From the NCBI GenBank assembly GCA_035552595.1, contig DASZKZ010000071.1, forward strand, positions 1-59,079: a stretch of 59,079 bases of DNA, in the 5' to 3' direction. The position numbers and the translations under genes are program-made. The DNA is from Aeolococcus sp035552595. Its GTDB lineage: Bacteria > Chloroflexota > Dormibacteria > Aeolococcales > Aeolococcaceae. Below, piece after piece: positions 1 through 7,371 of this stretch; positions within the stretch are counted from its first letter, which is position 1; every line of letters begins with the position of its first letter. The notes beneath the pieces were generated by a model. That model was not told where the DNA came from. It made no database searches and saw nothing but the letters and a program-made list of their open reading frames with translations.

Positions 1-218
1 GCCTCAGTGGCTCTCAGCTCTCGACGGTGGCCGCCTACACGCAGCCGCTCTGGATGCCGTGGCTCGTCTGGCGGCTGTTGGTCCCCGGCTTGGTGCAGGT
101 GGCACTGTTGTCCAGCATCGATTGATTGCCGGTGACCTGGGGCGACGCGAGACGTCCCTCGGCCAGCCTACCGTAGCGGAACGCGCCGCAACCTACAACG
201 GCCAATGGACTGGCGCGG
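1..218. other. Window-edge stretch without a confident gene
   Basis: No complete gene is visible before the tRNA. On the minus strand a frame stops at 35-37; its last 35 or so residues are rich in Ser, Thr, Asn and Gln with two Cys, like the end of an exported protein, but the same frame runs back through the tRNA and shows no start or signal peptide. On the plus strand a frame open from the edge ends at 123-125 with about 40 largely hydrophobic residues. Both have G/C-rich third positions, so composition does not decide between them. Confidence 0.3.
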
Positions 219-292
219 TCCCAGGGGATGGACTCGAACCATCGATACACGGTTTTACAGACCGTTGCCTTAACCAGCTTGGCTACCCTGGG
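219..292 (-). tRNA. tRNA-Tyr (anticodon GTA), short variable loop
   Basis: Read on the minus strand the 74 nt fold into a full cloverleaf: 7-bp acceptor CCCAGGG/CCCTGGG, T8-A9, a 3-bp D stem with GG in the loop, a 5-bp anticodon stem ACGGT/ACCGT around loop CTGTAAA (T33, anticodon GTA), a 5-nt variable loop, T stem GATGG/CCATC with loop TTCGAGT, and discriminator A73. The CCA end is not encoded. Tyrosine is assigned from the anticodon. Bacterial tRNA-Tyr normally has a long variable arm and a G1-C72 pair; this one has a short variable loop and C1-G72, the pattern of archaeal and eukaryotic tRNA-Tyr. Confidence 0.9.
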
Positions 293-298
293 GGCGGG

Positions 299-1408
299 TT
301 AGGGTAGCGTAAAGACTGCGCGCCTTCGTTCCAGATTGCGGTAGACGCCGGCCTGGATGACGTCGCGCACACGGTCGGAGATGGCCAGCACCCGTCCTGG
401 ATCTTCAGCGGATTCCCGCTCCGCGGCGGACAGCTGCAGGGGCGGGTGGAACTCGATGATCCATGACGAGGGCAGAGGGATGAGGCCGGCCGGTCCGAGC
501 CAGGGGAATGTGGGGGTCAGCGGCAGGTAGGGGAGCCTGAGAAGCCTGGCCACAGCGGGGATCTCGGCGAGGTTGGGATGGATCTCCTCGCTGCCCACGA
601 TGCTGATCGGGATGATCGGGCTTCCGGCGCGCAGCGCCGTCTCGACGAAGCCGCCGCGGCCGAACCGGCGCAGCCGGTAGCGATCGGAATACGGCTTGCC
701 GGTCCCCTTGGTGCCCTCCGGGAAGACCAGCACGAGCTCATCGTCCTCCAGGAGTCGCGCGGCATCGGCGTTGTGGGCCAGGGTGTTGCCGGTGCGGCGC
801 ATCAGCCACGACGTCCCCGGCATGGAGAACAGGCCGGTGAGCACGAGCGCGTGCGCGTGCCGCGGCCGCGCCTGCTCCAGCAGCAGCGCGGTGCGCACCA
901 TGGCGCCGTCGTAGGGGATGACGCCGGCGTGGTTGGCGACCAGCAGGGCCCGTCCCTGCGCCGGAACATTGTCGACACCGAGGGCGCGCACCCGCCACCA
1001 GTTGCGATACACCCAGGCGCTGAGGGGGAGCAGGGTTTCCGTCCACTCGCGGTCGAAGCCGAAGTCGTCGACGCCGGTCTCGCCCCGGCGGCGGCGCGCC
1101 GCGAGCTCGGCGTGGCTGCCGACGAAGCCGGCGAGGCGGCGGGTGGCGAGGGCGACGCGCGGGCCGTCGACGGCCGCCAGGCGGCGCAGGCCGTGGGCAC
1201 CGAGGCGGCCCAGCCCGGGCAGCCCGCGGCGCAGCGAGCTGAGCTTGTGGATGTCGACCGGCGTTGCCCCCGCCGGCTCCAGGTCAGCCTCGACCCGGCG
1301 AAGCTCCAGCTCGCCATCGACGGCGTCGAGGAGGCGGTGGAGAGCGATGCGCAGTGGGGCATCACCGCTGACGGCGCGGCGGCGCGCCGGCGGGGCTGCG
1401 CGGCTCAT
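299..1408 (-). CDS. Lysophospholipid acyltransferase family protein (PlsC-like)
   Basis: 369 residues. The PlsC/LPLAT acyltransferase domain occupies the second half: NHAGVIPYD at about 159-167 is the H-x6-D form of the catalytic motif found in one bacterial branch of the family (the classic form is H-x4-D), and FPEGTKG at about 229-235 is the glycerol-phosphate binding motif. The first 120 residues are basic and not assignable. It probably transfers a fatty acyl group to a lysophospholipid or related lipid at the inner face of the membrane; the substrate is not deducible. It is transcribed towards the tRNA, 6 bases away. A GACAAT box lies 7 nt before the ATG, so the message may be leaderless. 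Confidence 0.8.
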   Translation of the reverse strand: MSRAAPPARRRAVSGDAPLRIALHRLLDAVDGELELRRVEADLEPAGATPVDIHKLSSLRRGLPGLGRLGAHGLRRLAAVDGPRVALATRRLAGFVGSHAELAARRRRGETGVDDFGFDREWTETLLPLSAWVYRNWWRVRALGVDNVPAQGRALLVANHAGVIPYDGAMVRTALLLEQARPRHAHALVLTGLFSMPGTSWLMRRTGNTLAHNADAARLLEDDELVLVFPEGTKGTGKPYSDRYRLRRFGRGGFVETALRAGSPIIPISIVGSEEIHPNLAEIPAVARLLRLPYLPLTPTFPWLGPAGLIPLPSSWIIEFHPPLQLSAAERESAEDPGRVLAISDRVRDVIQAGVYRNLERRRAVFTLP

Positions 1409-1443
1409 GGCCGCTATTGTCGAGCCGGTGAGCGCGCTGCCGC

Positions 1444-1995
1444 TCAGCGGCGCGCTGCCGGAAGGGCCGCGCGCAGCTCCGGGCTCTGGCGGTAGGCCTC
1501 GACGGTGGCGAGGATCTGCTCGGGGTCACCGGACAGGGAGTCGACGAAATACCCACCGTCGAAAGGACGCTCGGCCGCGCGCAGGAGGGCTGCCGCGGGC
1601 TGCCGGCGGGGCGGTGGGACGCCCGCCACCAGCCGGTAGCCGAGCACCAGCCGGTTGCCGGCCCGGGTCAGGCCCACCCCATCGATGACGTCCCATCGGG
1701 TCAGCGTGCTGAAGGGGTACTGGCGCTGCAGCACGCCCTCACGGGTGAGCTCGAGGCTGGGCCGGAGGACGAGCCCGGTGGTGAGCAGCGCGAAGAGGGG
1801 GGCGGCGCAGACGAACCACCCGATGGTGGCTCCGTTGAGAAGGGACAGCACCCCGGCGACCTCGGTGATGGCGGCCAGGGGCAGCACCAGGGCGGCCGGT
1901 CGCCGTGCCCTGAAGCGGACGCGCCCCGGCGCGGGCTGTGCCTGGCTCACTCCGACGATGGTAGCCAGAGCCCGCCAACCGGCTCGCTCTGCCAT
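1444..1995 (-). CDS. Small membrane protein, PH-domain-like (bPH) fold suspected
   Basis: 183 residues if it starts at the ATG at 1995. Two adjacent membrane segments (about residues 33-78) precede a soluble part with the pattern LTREGVLQRQYPFSTL...WDVIDGV, typical of bacterial PH-like domains that follow a membrane hairpin. No catalytic motif is seen, so the role is unknown; such proteins are usually membrane-associated scaffolds. The same frame stays open far upstream, but that part overlaps the plus-strand gene at 2005 and reads as low-complexity Arg/His/Gly sequence, so the downstream ATG is preferred. It starts 9 bp from the divergent gene at 2005. Confidence 0.6.
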   Translation of the reverse strand: MAERAGWRALATIVGVSQAQPAPGRVRFRARRPAALVLPLAAITEVAGVLSLLNGATIGWFVCAAPLFALLTTGLVLRPSLELTREGVLQRQYPFSTLTRWDVIDGVGLTRAGNRLVLGYRLVAGVPPPRRQPAAALLRAAERPFDGGYFVDSLSGDPEQILATVEAYRQSPELRAALPAARR

Positions 1996-2004
1996 GGTGG
2001 CGCG

Positions 2005-2232
2005 GTGCCGGTGATCGCGCTCTCCGCCCTCGACGTCCTGCTCGGGATCGGTCTCGCCGCCGCGGGCTTCCTGGTGGTGGCGCTGGTGTGCGTCGGTGTC
2101 CTGGCCATGCTCCAGGTGGTGCTTCCCTCCACCGACGCCGGCGCGGCCGAGATCGACCGCCGCCGGCCGCCCGAGGGCGAGCCCGAGCCGGTGCAGGACG
2201 ACGTCGGGGTTGACACGGAGGCCGATGCATAA
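2005..2232 (+). CDS. Short single-pass membrane protein, unknown
   Basis: 75 residues from a GTG start. One strong membrane segment covers about residues 8-38, rich in Leu, Val, Gly and Ala, followed by a hydrophilic acidic tail (PPEGEPEPVQDD...). I do not recognise a family. It is divergent from the PH-like gene and ends 25 bp before the ArsR regulator; the TTGACA element of the regulator promoter lies inside its last codons. Coding status rests on the membrane segment, third-position G/C and the tidy fit between neighbours. Confidence 0.5.
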   Translation: MPVIALSALDVLLGIGLAAAGFLVVALVCVGVLAMLQVVLPSTDAGAAEIDRRRPPEGEPEPVQDDVGVDTEADA

Positions 2233-2240
2233 GGTATCCT
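2210..2240 (+). promoter_or_regulatory. Candidate promoter of arsR-ino1
   Basis: TTGACA at 2210-2215 and TATCCT at 2235-2240 form a sigma70-like pair with a long 19-nt spacer. Transcription would start near 2247, only about 11 nt before the ATG of the regulator. Confidence 0.45.
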
Positions 2241-2251
2241 TTATCAAAGGA
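2237..2251 (+). promoter_or_regulatory. Inverted repeat over -10 box and ribosome-binding site, candidate ArsR operator
   Basis: TCCTTT-ATC-AAAGGA is a perfect 6-bp inverted repeat. Its left arm overlaps the candidate -10 box and its right arm is the AAAGGA ribosome-binding site of the ArsR-family gene. That is the usual position for autorepression by an ArsR/SmtB protein; no binding is shown. Confidence 0.45.
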
Positions 2252-2257
2252 ACCGTT

Positions 2258-2668
2258 ATGCAAGCACCTCCCCGTTCCCCCGAGCCCGCCCGCCGCCCCG
2301 CCCGACGCGCCCTTCCCGGCAGCATCGCGGCGGGGGCGAGCGACCTCTCTGTCGCCTTCGAAGGCCTGGCCAATCCGACCCGCCTGCTCATCATCGAGCG
2401 CCTCGCCGCCATCGCCGAGATGCGGGTCAGCGAGCTCGCCGCGCTCTGCATGGTGTCTCAGCCGCGCATGAGCTGGCACCTGCGCATCCTGCGCAAGGCC
2501 GGGATCATCCGCACCCGCCGCGACGGCCGGGAGGTGTTCTGCCGCCTCGACCGCGAGGCCATCGCGCAGCACCTTCGTGCTTTCGTCCGCCTCGTCTCCA
2601 CACGCAACGATCCGAACAACGATGCGCTCGCCCAGAGTCTGCAGCCAATCAATGAGGGAATCTCATGA
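2258..2668 (+). CDS. ArsR/SmtB-family winged-helix transcriptional regulator
   Basis: 136 residues starting at the ATG at 2258, preceded by AAAGGA. Residues about 30-110 are a winged helix: FEGLANPTRLLIIERLA is the first helix pair, VSELAALCMVSQPRMSWHL the recognition helix region, and RRDGREVFCRL the wing. The N-terminus is an Arg/Pro-rich tail. The Cys pair of metal-sensing ArsR proteins is not present in the usual ELCVCDL form, so the signal may be a metabolite rather than a metal. The stop overlaps the ino1 start (ATGA), implying translational coupling, and a palindrome lies over the promoter. I infer that it controls itself and ino1, but the inducer is unknown. Confidence 0.85.
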   Translation: MQAPPRSPEPARRPARRALPGSIAAGASDLSVAFEGLANPTRLLIIERLAAIAEMRVSELAALCMVSQPRMSWHLRILRKAGIIRTRRDGREVFCRLDREAIAQHLRAFVRLVSTRNDPNNDALAQSLQPINEGIS

Positions 2669-3822
2669 GCAACAAGGTCAGAGTGGCCATCATCGGCGTG
2701 GGCAATTGCGCCTCGTCGCTCGTCCAGGGCCTCGAGTACTACAAGAACGCCAACCCGGGCGATGCCGTCCCCGGTTTGATGCACGTCGACCTCGGCGGCT
2801 ACCACATCCGCGACATCGAGATCTCAGCGGCCTTCGACATCGACGTCGAGAAGGTCGGCAAAGACGTGAGCGAGGCCATCTTCAGCGGCCAGAACAACAC
2901 CGTCAAGTTCAGCGACGTGCCCCACCTGGGGGTCGTGGTGCAGCGCGGCATGACCCACGATGGGCTCGGCAAATACCTGTCCGAGGTGATCACCAAGGCC
3001 CCCGGTTCCACCGTCGACATCGTCGAGGTCCTGAAGAGCACCAAGACCGACGTCGTCGTGAACTATCTGCCGGTTGGCAGCGAGGAGGCAACCCGGTGGT
3101 ACACCGAGCAGATCCTCACCGCAGGCTGCGCCATGGTCAACTGCATGCCCGTGTTCATCGCTCGTGAGGAGTACTGGCAGAAGCGCTTCGAGAAGGCGGG
3201 AAGCTGCATCATCGGCGACGACATCAAGTCGCAGGTGGGGGCGACCATCATGCACCGGGTGCTCACCCGCCTCTTCCGCGAACGCGGCGTCGAGATCGAG
3301 AACATGTACCAGCTCAATTTCGGTGGCAACACCGACTTCCTCAACATGCTGGAGCGTGAGCGCCTGCAGAGCAAGAAGATCAGCAAGACCAACGCGGTGC
3401 AGTCACAGCTGGAGCGCCCCATGGCCGAGCGCAACATCCACGTGGGTCCGTCCGACTACGTGCCCTGGCTCAACGACCGCAAGTGGGCGTACATTCGCAT
3501 CGAGGGCAAGTCGTTCGGCGACGTGCCGCTCAACATGGAGCTCAAGCTCGAGGTGCACGACTCGCCGAACAGTGCCGGAGTGGTCATCGACGCGGTGCGC
3601 TGCTGCAAGCTCGGCATCGAACGCGGCCTCAGCGGCGCTCTCGAGGGCCCGTCGAGCTATTTCATGAAGTCGCCTCCCCGCCAGGTCTCGGACTCGCTGG
3701 CGCGCGAGCTCACCGAGGAGTTCATCGCCGGCGCTCCGGATCAGGACGCCAACGGCCACGGCCACAGGGATGTGAACGCCACCACCCCGGTCGCGGAACC
3801 GGCCACCCCGGTCTCCGACTAG
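2665..3822 (+). CDS. ino1: Inositol-3-phosphate synthase
   Basis: 385 residues, close to the roughly 365-residue mycobacterial enzyme. It converts glucose 6-phosphate to myo-inositol 3-phosphate with bound NAD. The NAD-binding glycine motif IIGVGNCASSLVQG is at about 8-21; the family-typical QLNFGGNTDFLNM, GPSDYVPWLNDRK and KLEVHDSPNSAGVVIDAVR segments are all present. The C-terminal 30 residues are a His/Asn/Thr/Pro-rich tail beyond the usual end. The start overlaps the ArsR stop by 4 nt. Downstream genes use inositol for phosphatidylinositol and its mannosides, so this is the committed step of that pathway. Confidence 0.96.
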   Translation: MSNKVRVAIIGVGNCASSLVQGLEYYKNANPGDAVPGLMHVDLGGYHIRDIEISAAFDIDVEKVGKDVSEAIFSGQNNTVKFSDVPHLGVVVQRGMTHDGLGKYLSEVITKAPGSTVDIVEVLKSTKTDVVVNYLPVGSEEATRWYTEQILTAGCAMVNCMPVFIAREEYWQKRFEKAGSCIIGDDIKSQVGATIMHRVLTRLFRERGVEIENMYQLNFGGNTDFLNMLERERLQSKKISKTNAVQSQLERPMAERNIHVGPSDYVPWLNDRKWAYIRIEGKSFGDVPLNMELKLEVHDSPNSAGVVIDAVRCCKLGIERGLSGALEGPSSYFMKSPPRQVSDSLARELTEEFIAGAPDQDANGHGHRDVNATTPVAEPATPVSD

Positions 3823-3911
3823 GCCGGGGTCACAGGGTGGTCGAGGCGGGCCGGGAGTCGACGCTCCAGGCCCGTTCGCGCCTGTTCCCGTGGCGGCAGC
3901 GTCGCGAGCCG

Positions 3912-4823
3912 ATGCTGCCGTACCACCTCTATCGCGCGGCCTCGGCGCTGGTGCGCGTACTTCCCCGCCGGGCCAGCTTCGTGCTCGCCGACCGGGTTGC
4001 CGACGTGCTCCTCGCCAGCGTCCCGCGCAAGTTCGACGCGCTCCGTGACAACCTCCGCCTCGTCCTCCCCGATGCCGGAGAGCGCGAGCTCAACTCCGTG
4101 GTGCGGCGCAACGTCCGCCACCTCAGCCGCGGCTGGGTGGACGTCATGGCCATCCCCCTGGATCCGGCGGCGACCACCCGGCGCCTCCGCGAGGTCGACC
4201 TCCACCACTACACCGACGCGCTGGCGCGGGGCAAGGGCGTGGTGGTCGTGTCCATGCACTTCGGCGCCTGGGAGGCCGGGCTGGCGGCGTGGAACGGCGG
4301 CGGCGGGCAGCTGGCACTGCTCGCCGAGCAGCTGCGGCCACAGAAGCTGTTCGAAGCCATCGCCGGCGCCCGCGGCACGCTCGGGGTCAAGGTCATCCCC
4401 ATCGACATCGAGGCCATGCTGCGCGGTGACACCCCGGCCGCCCGGCGGATCGGAGCGGCAGCCATGCGGGAGGTCTTCAAGCACCTGCGCAGCGGCGGTG
4501 GCATCGCCATCGCCATCGACCGCGACCTCAGCGGCACGGGCACGCGGATGCCGTTCTTCGGCAAGCCCGCACCCATCCCGCTGGGGGTGGTCGAGGTGGC
4601 CATGCGCAGCGGGGCGGCGGTGGTGCCGGTGGCGCTCCTGCGCACCAGCTGGGGCGTCGAGGGCATGGTGTTCCCGGAGAGGTCCTACGACCCCGACGCG
4701 CCCCGCGAGGTGGAGGCTGAGCGCATCGCGCGCGAGATCCTCGCTCTCTTCGAGCCGGTGATCCGCAGGAACCCCGACCAGTGGCACGTCCTCGATCCGG
4801 TGTGGCCGGAGCCCGCCGCATGA
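3912..4823 (+). CDS. patA: Phosphatidylinositol mannoside acyltransferase-like protein (LpxL/HtrB superfamily)
   Basis: 303 residues from the ATG at 3912; the frame is open upstream, but that part overlaps ino1. It belongs to the LpxL/PatA acyltransferase fold: HFGAWE at about 116-121 is the H-x4-E catalytic motif, followed by IDRDLSGTGTRMPFFGKPAP, the substrate-pocket motif of the family, and GAAVVPVALLR. Mycobacterial PatA (about 316 residues) adds an acyl chain to the mannose of PIM lipids at the cytoplasmic membrane face. The patA-pimA pair with a CDP-alcohol transferase is the mycobacterial grouping, which supports this reading over lipid A acylation. The stop overlaps the pimA start by ATGA. 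Confidence 0.85.
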   Translation: MLPYHLYRAASALVRVLPRRASFVLADRVADVLLASVPRKFDALRDNLRLVLPDAGERELNSVVRRNVRHLSRGWVDVMAIPLDPAATTRRLREVDLHHYTDALARGKGVVVVSMHFGAWEAGLAAWNGGGGQLALLAEQLRPQKLFEAIAGARGTLGVKVIPIDIEAMLRGDTPAARRIGAAAMREVFKHLRSGGGIAIAIDRDLSGTGTRMPFFGKPAPIPLGVVEVAMRSGAAVVPVALLRTSWGVEGMVFPERSYDPDAPREVEAERIAREILALFEPVIRRNPDQWHVLDPVWPEPAA

Positions 4824-5989
4824 AGGTGTGCCTGGTGTCTCCGTACGACTACATGCACCCCGGAGGGGTGACCGAGCACGTGCGCCATCTCGCCGACACG
4901 CTGCGCCAGCGCGACCACCAGGTCACCGTGCTGGCGCCCTCGAGTCGCGTCGGCGATGACCACGGCATCCCCGGCTACGTGCGCATCGGCCGCAGCGTCC
5001 CCATCAAGACCAACGGCTCGGTGGCGCGCATCGCGCTCAGCTTCCACCTGGTGCGCCGCGTCCGCGCGCTGCTCGACGACAGCGACTTCGACGTGGTGCA
5101 CTACCACGAGCCGCTGGTCCCGTCACTGCCGATCACCGTGCTCCGCTTCCACCGCGGCGCCAACGTCGCCACGTTTCACACCCTGGCCAGGCGCAACCTC
5201 GGGTACTACTACGGCCGGCCCTTCCTGGGCCGGTACTTCAAACGGCTGCACGCCTGCATCGCGGTGAGCGTGCCGGCTCGCGACTTCGTCGCCCGCTATT
5301 TTCCGGGCGACTACCGGATCGTCCCCAATGGCATCGACACCGCTCGGTTCCGGACCGATCACCCGCCCGTCGCCGGTCTCCGAACCCCGGGGATGAAGAC
5401 GCTGCTGTTCGTGGGGCGCATGGAGCAGCGCAAGGGGTTCGGCATCCTCCTCGAGGCCTACGCGCAACTCCGTCGCCGCCGCTCCGACCTCCGCCTGGTG
5501 GCGGTCGGCGACGGTCCCCAGCGGGAGCGGTACGAGCGCCAGGTCGACTCGTTCGGAATCCCCGACGTGCTCTTCTCGGGCCGGATCAGCAATGAGATGA
5601 TGCCCCGCTACTACACATCCGCGGACATCTTCTGCAGCCCCGCCACCGGTGGCGAGAGCTTCGGCATCGTCCTTCTCGAGGCGATGGCCAGCGGGGTGCC
5701 GCTCCTGGCCTCGGCGATCCCCGGGTTCACCGCTGTGATCCACGGCGGCAAGGACGGGCTGCTGGTGCCGCCCAACCAGCCGCGGGTGCTCGCCCAGGCG
5801 ATCGACACGCTGCTCAACGACGAGGATCTCTGCCGCGCCATGAGCGCGTCCGGGCTGCGCACCTCGCAGCAGTACGACTGGCATCGCGTCGCGGATTCCA
5901 TCCTCGACGTGTACGACGAAGCACGCGGACGCTCGCGTGTGCACATGGTTGCGGCCGGTGTTCACCGCCAGATTTCAGGAATGGGTTAG
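4820..5989 (+). CDS. pimA: Phosphatidylinositol alpha-mannosyltransferase-like GT4 glycosyltransferase
   Basis: 389 residues starting at the overlapping ATG at 4820. It has GT-B architecture: N-terminal PGGVTEHV loop (about 14-21), ATFHT with the PimA-type catalytic-loop His at about 120, FVGRMEQRKG with the nucleotide-sugar Arg/Lys pair at 200/205, and GGESFGIVLLEAMA with the GT4 Glu at 279. These positions correspond closely to H118, R196, K202 and E274 of mycobacterial PimA, which transfers mannose from GDP-mannose to phosphatidylinositol at the inner membrane face. Between patA-like and CDP-alcohol transferase genes that function is likely, though another lipid acceptor is possible. The next gene begins inside its last 50 bases. 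Confidence 0.88.
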   Translation: MKVCLVSPYDYMHPGGVTEHVRHLADTLRQRDHQVTVLAPSSRVGDDHGIPGYVRIGRSVPIKTNGSVARIALSFHLVRRVRALLDDSDFDVVHYHEPLVPSLPITVLRFHRGANVATFHTLARRNLGYYYGRPFLGRYFKRLHACIAVSVPARDFVARYFPGDYRIVPNGIDTARFRTDHPPVAGLRTPGMKTLLFVGRMEQRKGFGILLEAYAQLRRRRSDLRLVAVGDGPQRERYERQVDSFGIPDVLFSGRISNEMMPRYYTSADIFCSPATGGESFGIVLLEAMASGVPLLASAIPGFTAVIHGGKDGLLVPPNQPRVLAQAIDTLLNDEDLCRAMSASGLRTSQQYDWHRVADSILDVYDEARGRSRVHMVAAGVHRQISGMG

Positions 5990-6566
5990 GGCCGGGGCGC
6001 GGCGCCTCGTCCCGGCGCTGCGACTCCTCGGCCTCACACCCAACACGCTCACCCTCGTCGGGCTGGCCATCTGCGCCGCCTCCGCGGTGCTGGTCGCCAC
6101 CGGTTTCCTGATCCCGGGCGGCATCATGCTCCTGCTGGCCAGCGCATTCGACATCCTCGACGGCGCCGTGGCCAGGGTGACGGGCAAGGTGTACCGCTAC
6201 GGTGCGTTCCTGGATTCGACGACCGACCGTTACGCCGAGTCCTTCACCTACATCGCCTTGCTCTGGTACTTCACCGTCGAGCAGCCGGGACACCACGTGA
6301 TCGAGCCCATGCTGGTGATCTTCGCGCTCACGGGATCGCTGCTGGTGTCGTATGTGCGAGCCCGCGCCCAGTCACTGGGTTTCGTGTGTGACGGCGGCGT
6401 CTTCGCCCGTCCCGAGAGGGTGGTGGTGACCGTGATCGGGTTGCTGGTGCCGCCTCTGCTGTTCGGCTGCCTGGTTCTGCTGGCGGTCTTCACCAATGTC
6501 ACCGCCGTGCAGCGCATCTGGTTCGTCTGGCGGCAGTCGCTGAAGACCGCGCCCGCCGACATCTGA
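5937..6566 (+). CDS. pgsA: CDP-alcohol phosphatidyltransferase, probable phosphatidylinositol-phosphate synthase
   Basis: 209 residues from a GTG start, overlapping pimA by 53 bases. The complete CDP-alcohol motif D-x2-DG-x2-AR-x8-G-x3-D-x3-D is read at residues 72-97 (D72, D75, G76, A79, R80, G89, D93, D97). About six membrane segments fit the family. It moves a phosphatidyl group from CDP-diacylglycerol to an alcohol phosphate. With ino1, patA and pimA in the same operon the acceptor is most likely inositol 3-phosphate; phosphatidylglycerol-phosphate synthesis uses the same motif and cannot be excluded from sequence alone. Confidence 0.88.
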   Translation: MCTWLRPVFTARFQEWVRAGARRLVPALRLLGLTPNTLTLVGLAICAASAVLVATGFLIPGGIMLLLASAFDILDGAVARVTGKVYRYGAFLDSTTDRYAESFTYIALLWYFTVEQPGHHVIEPMLVIFALTGSLLVSYVRARAQSLGFVCDGGVFARPERVVVTVIGLLVPPLLFGCLVLLAVFTNVTAVQRIWFVWRQSLKTAPADI

Positions 6567-6585
6567 CCCGCACGGAGGGATCGAG

Positions 6586-7365
6586 ATGGACCTGGGACTG
6601 AAGGGACGCACCGCGTTCGTCGCCGCCGCCAGCCGGGGGTTGGGGCGCGGGGTGGCGCTGGGATTGGCCGCGGAGGGGTGCGACGTCGGTCTCTGCGCCC
6701 GCGACGGCGGTGCCCTCGAGACGGTGGCCCTGCTCATCCGTGAGGCCGGGGTGCGCGCCGTGCCCACGGTGGCGGACGTCACCGACGCCAAGGCGCTCGG
6801 CGAGGCGTTGCGCATCACTGTCGAGACCACCGGCCGGCTCGACGCGCTCGTGATCAACTCCGGCGGCCCGCCCGCAGGCAGGTTCGAGGAGGTCGGCGAT
6901 GAGCAGTGGATGGAGGCATACCAGCTCACGCTGATGAGCGCCGTGCACCTGGTGCGCGGGGCGCTGCCCGCGCTGCACCGGTCTGACGCCCCCAGCATCC
7001 TCTTCCTGGCGTCGTGGTCGGTGAAGCAGCCCATCGACGGCCTCCTGCTCAGCAACGCCGTGCGCGGAGCCGTCAGCGGCCTCGCCAAGACCCTGTCCAG
7101 GGAGCTGGCGCCGCAGGTTCGCGTCAACTCCATCCTCACCGGCCGCATCCGCACCGAGCGCACCATCGCCCTGGCCGGTCGGAGCCACCCCGATCAGGAC
7201 CTGGAGGCGATCCTCGCGGAGGAGGCGACGGCGATCCCCCTGCAGCGCTTCGGCACGGTCGAGGAGCTCGGCCGTGTGGCCGTGTTCCTCAGCTCGCCGG
7301 CGGCGAGCTATGTCACCGGGGTGGCGCTGCCGGTCGACGGCGGCGTCGTCCAGGCCACCGTGTGA
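6586..7365 (+). CDS. Short-chain dehydrogenase/reductase family protein with altered active site
   Basis: 259 residues with a Rossmann fold: AASRGLGRG at about 14-22 is the dinucleotide motif, NSGGPP at 91-96 replaces the usual NAG, and PVDGGVV closes the fold. Ser143 stands where the catalytic Ser is expected, but the YxxxK pair is absent: the aligned stretch reads SNAVR (156-160), so Tyr becomes Ser and Lys becomes Arg. Members with this change occur among proteins annotated as 3-oxoacyl-ACP reductases. It is 19 bp behind the phosphatidyltransferase with an AGGGA ribosome site, so it is probably co-transcribed; a role in the lipid pathway is guesswork. Confidence 0.8.
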   Translation: MDLGLKGRTAFVAAASRGLGRGVALGLAAEGCDVGLCARDGGALETVALLIREAGVRAVPTVADVTDAKALGEALRITVETTGRLDALVINSGGPPAGRFEEVGDEQWMEAYQLTLMSAVHLVRGALPALHRSDAPSILFLASWSVKQPIDGLLLSNAVRGAVSGLAKTLSRELAPQVRVNSILTGRIRTERTIALAGRSHPDQDLEAILAEEATAIPLQRFGTVEELGRVAVFLSSPAASYVTGVALPVDGGVVQATV

Positions 7366-7371
7366 TCGGGC

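Noticed and set aside
35..250. Minus-strand 71-codon frame at the left edge
   Set aside because: Its start lies inside the tRNA and it lacks a signal peptide, although its last residues look like an exported protein; not strong enough for a gene call.
59..307. Plus-strand frame running across the tRNA
   Set aside because: A tRNA gene with a complete cloverleaf occupies 219-292, so the frame cannot be a normal coding region there.
3483..3911. Upstream extension of the patA-like frame into ino1
   Set aside because: The extra residues are low-complexity and out of phase with the well-conserved ino1 C-terminus; the ATG at 3912 gives the normal family length.
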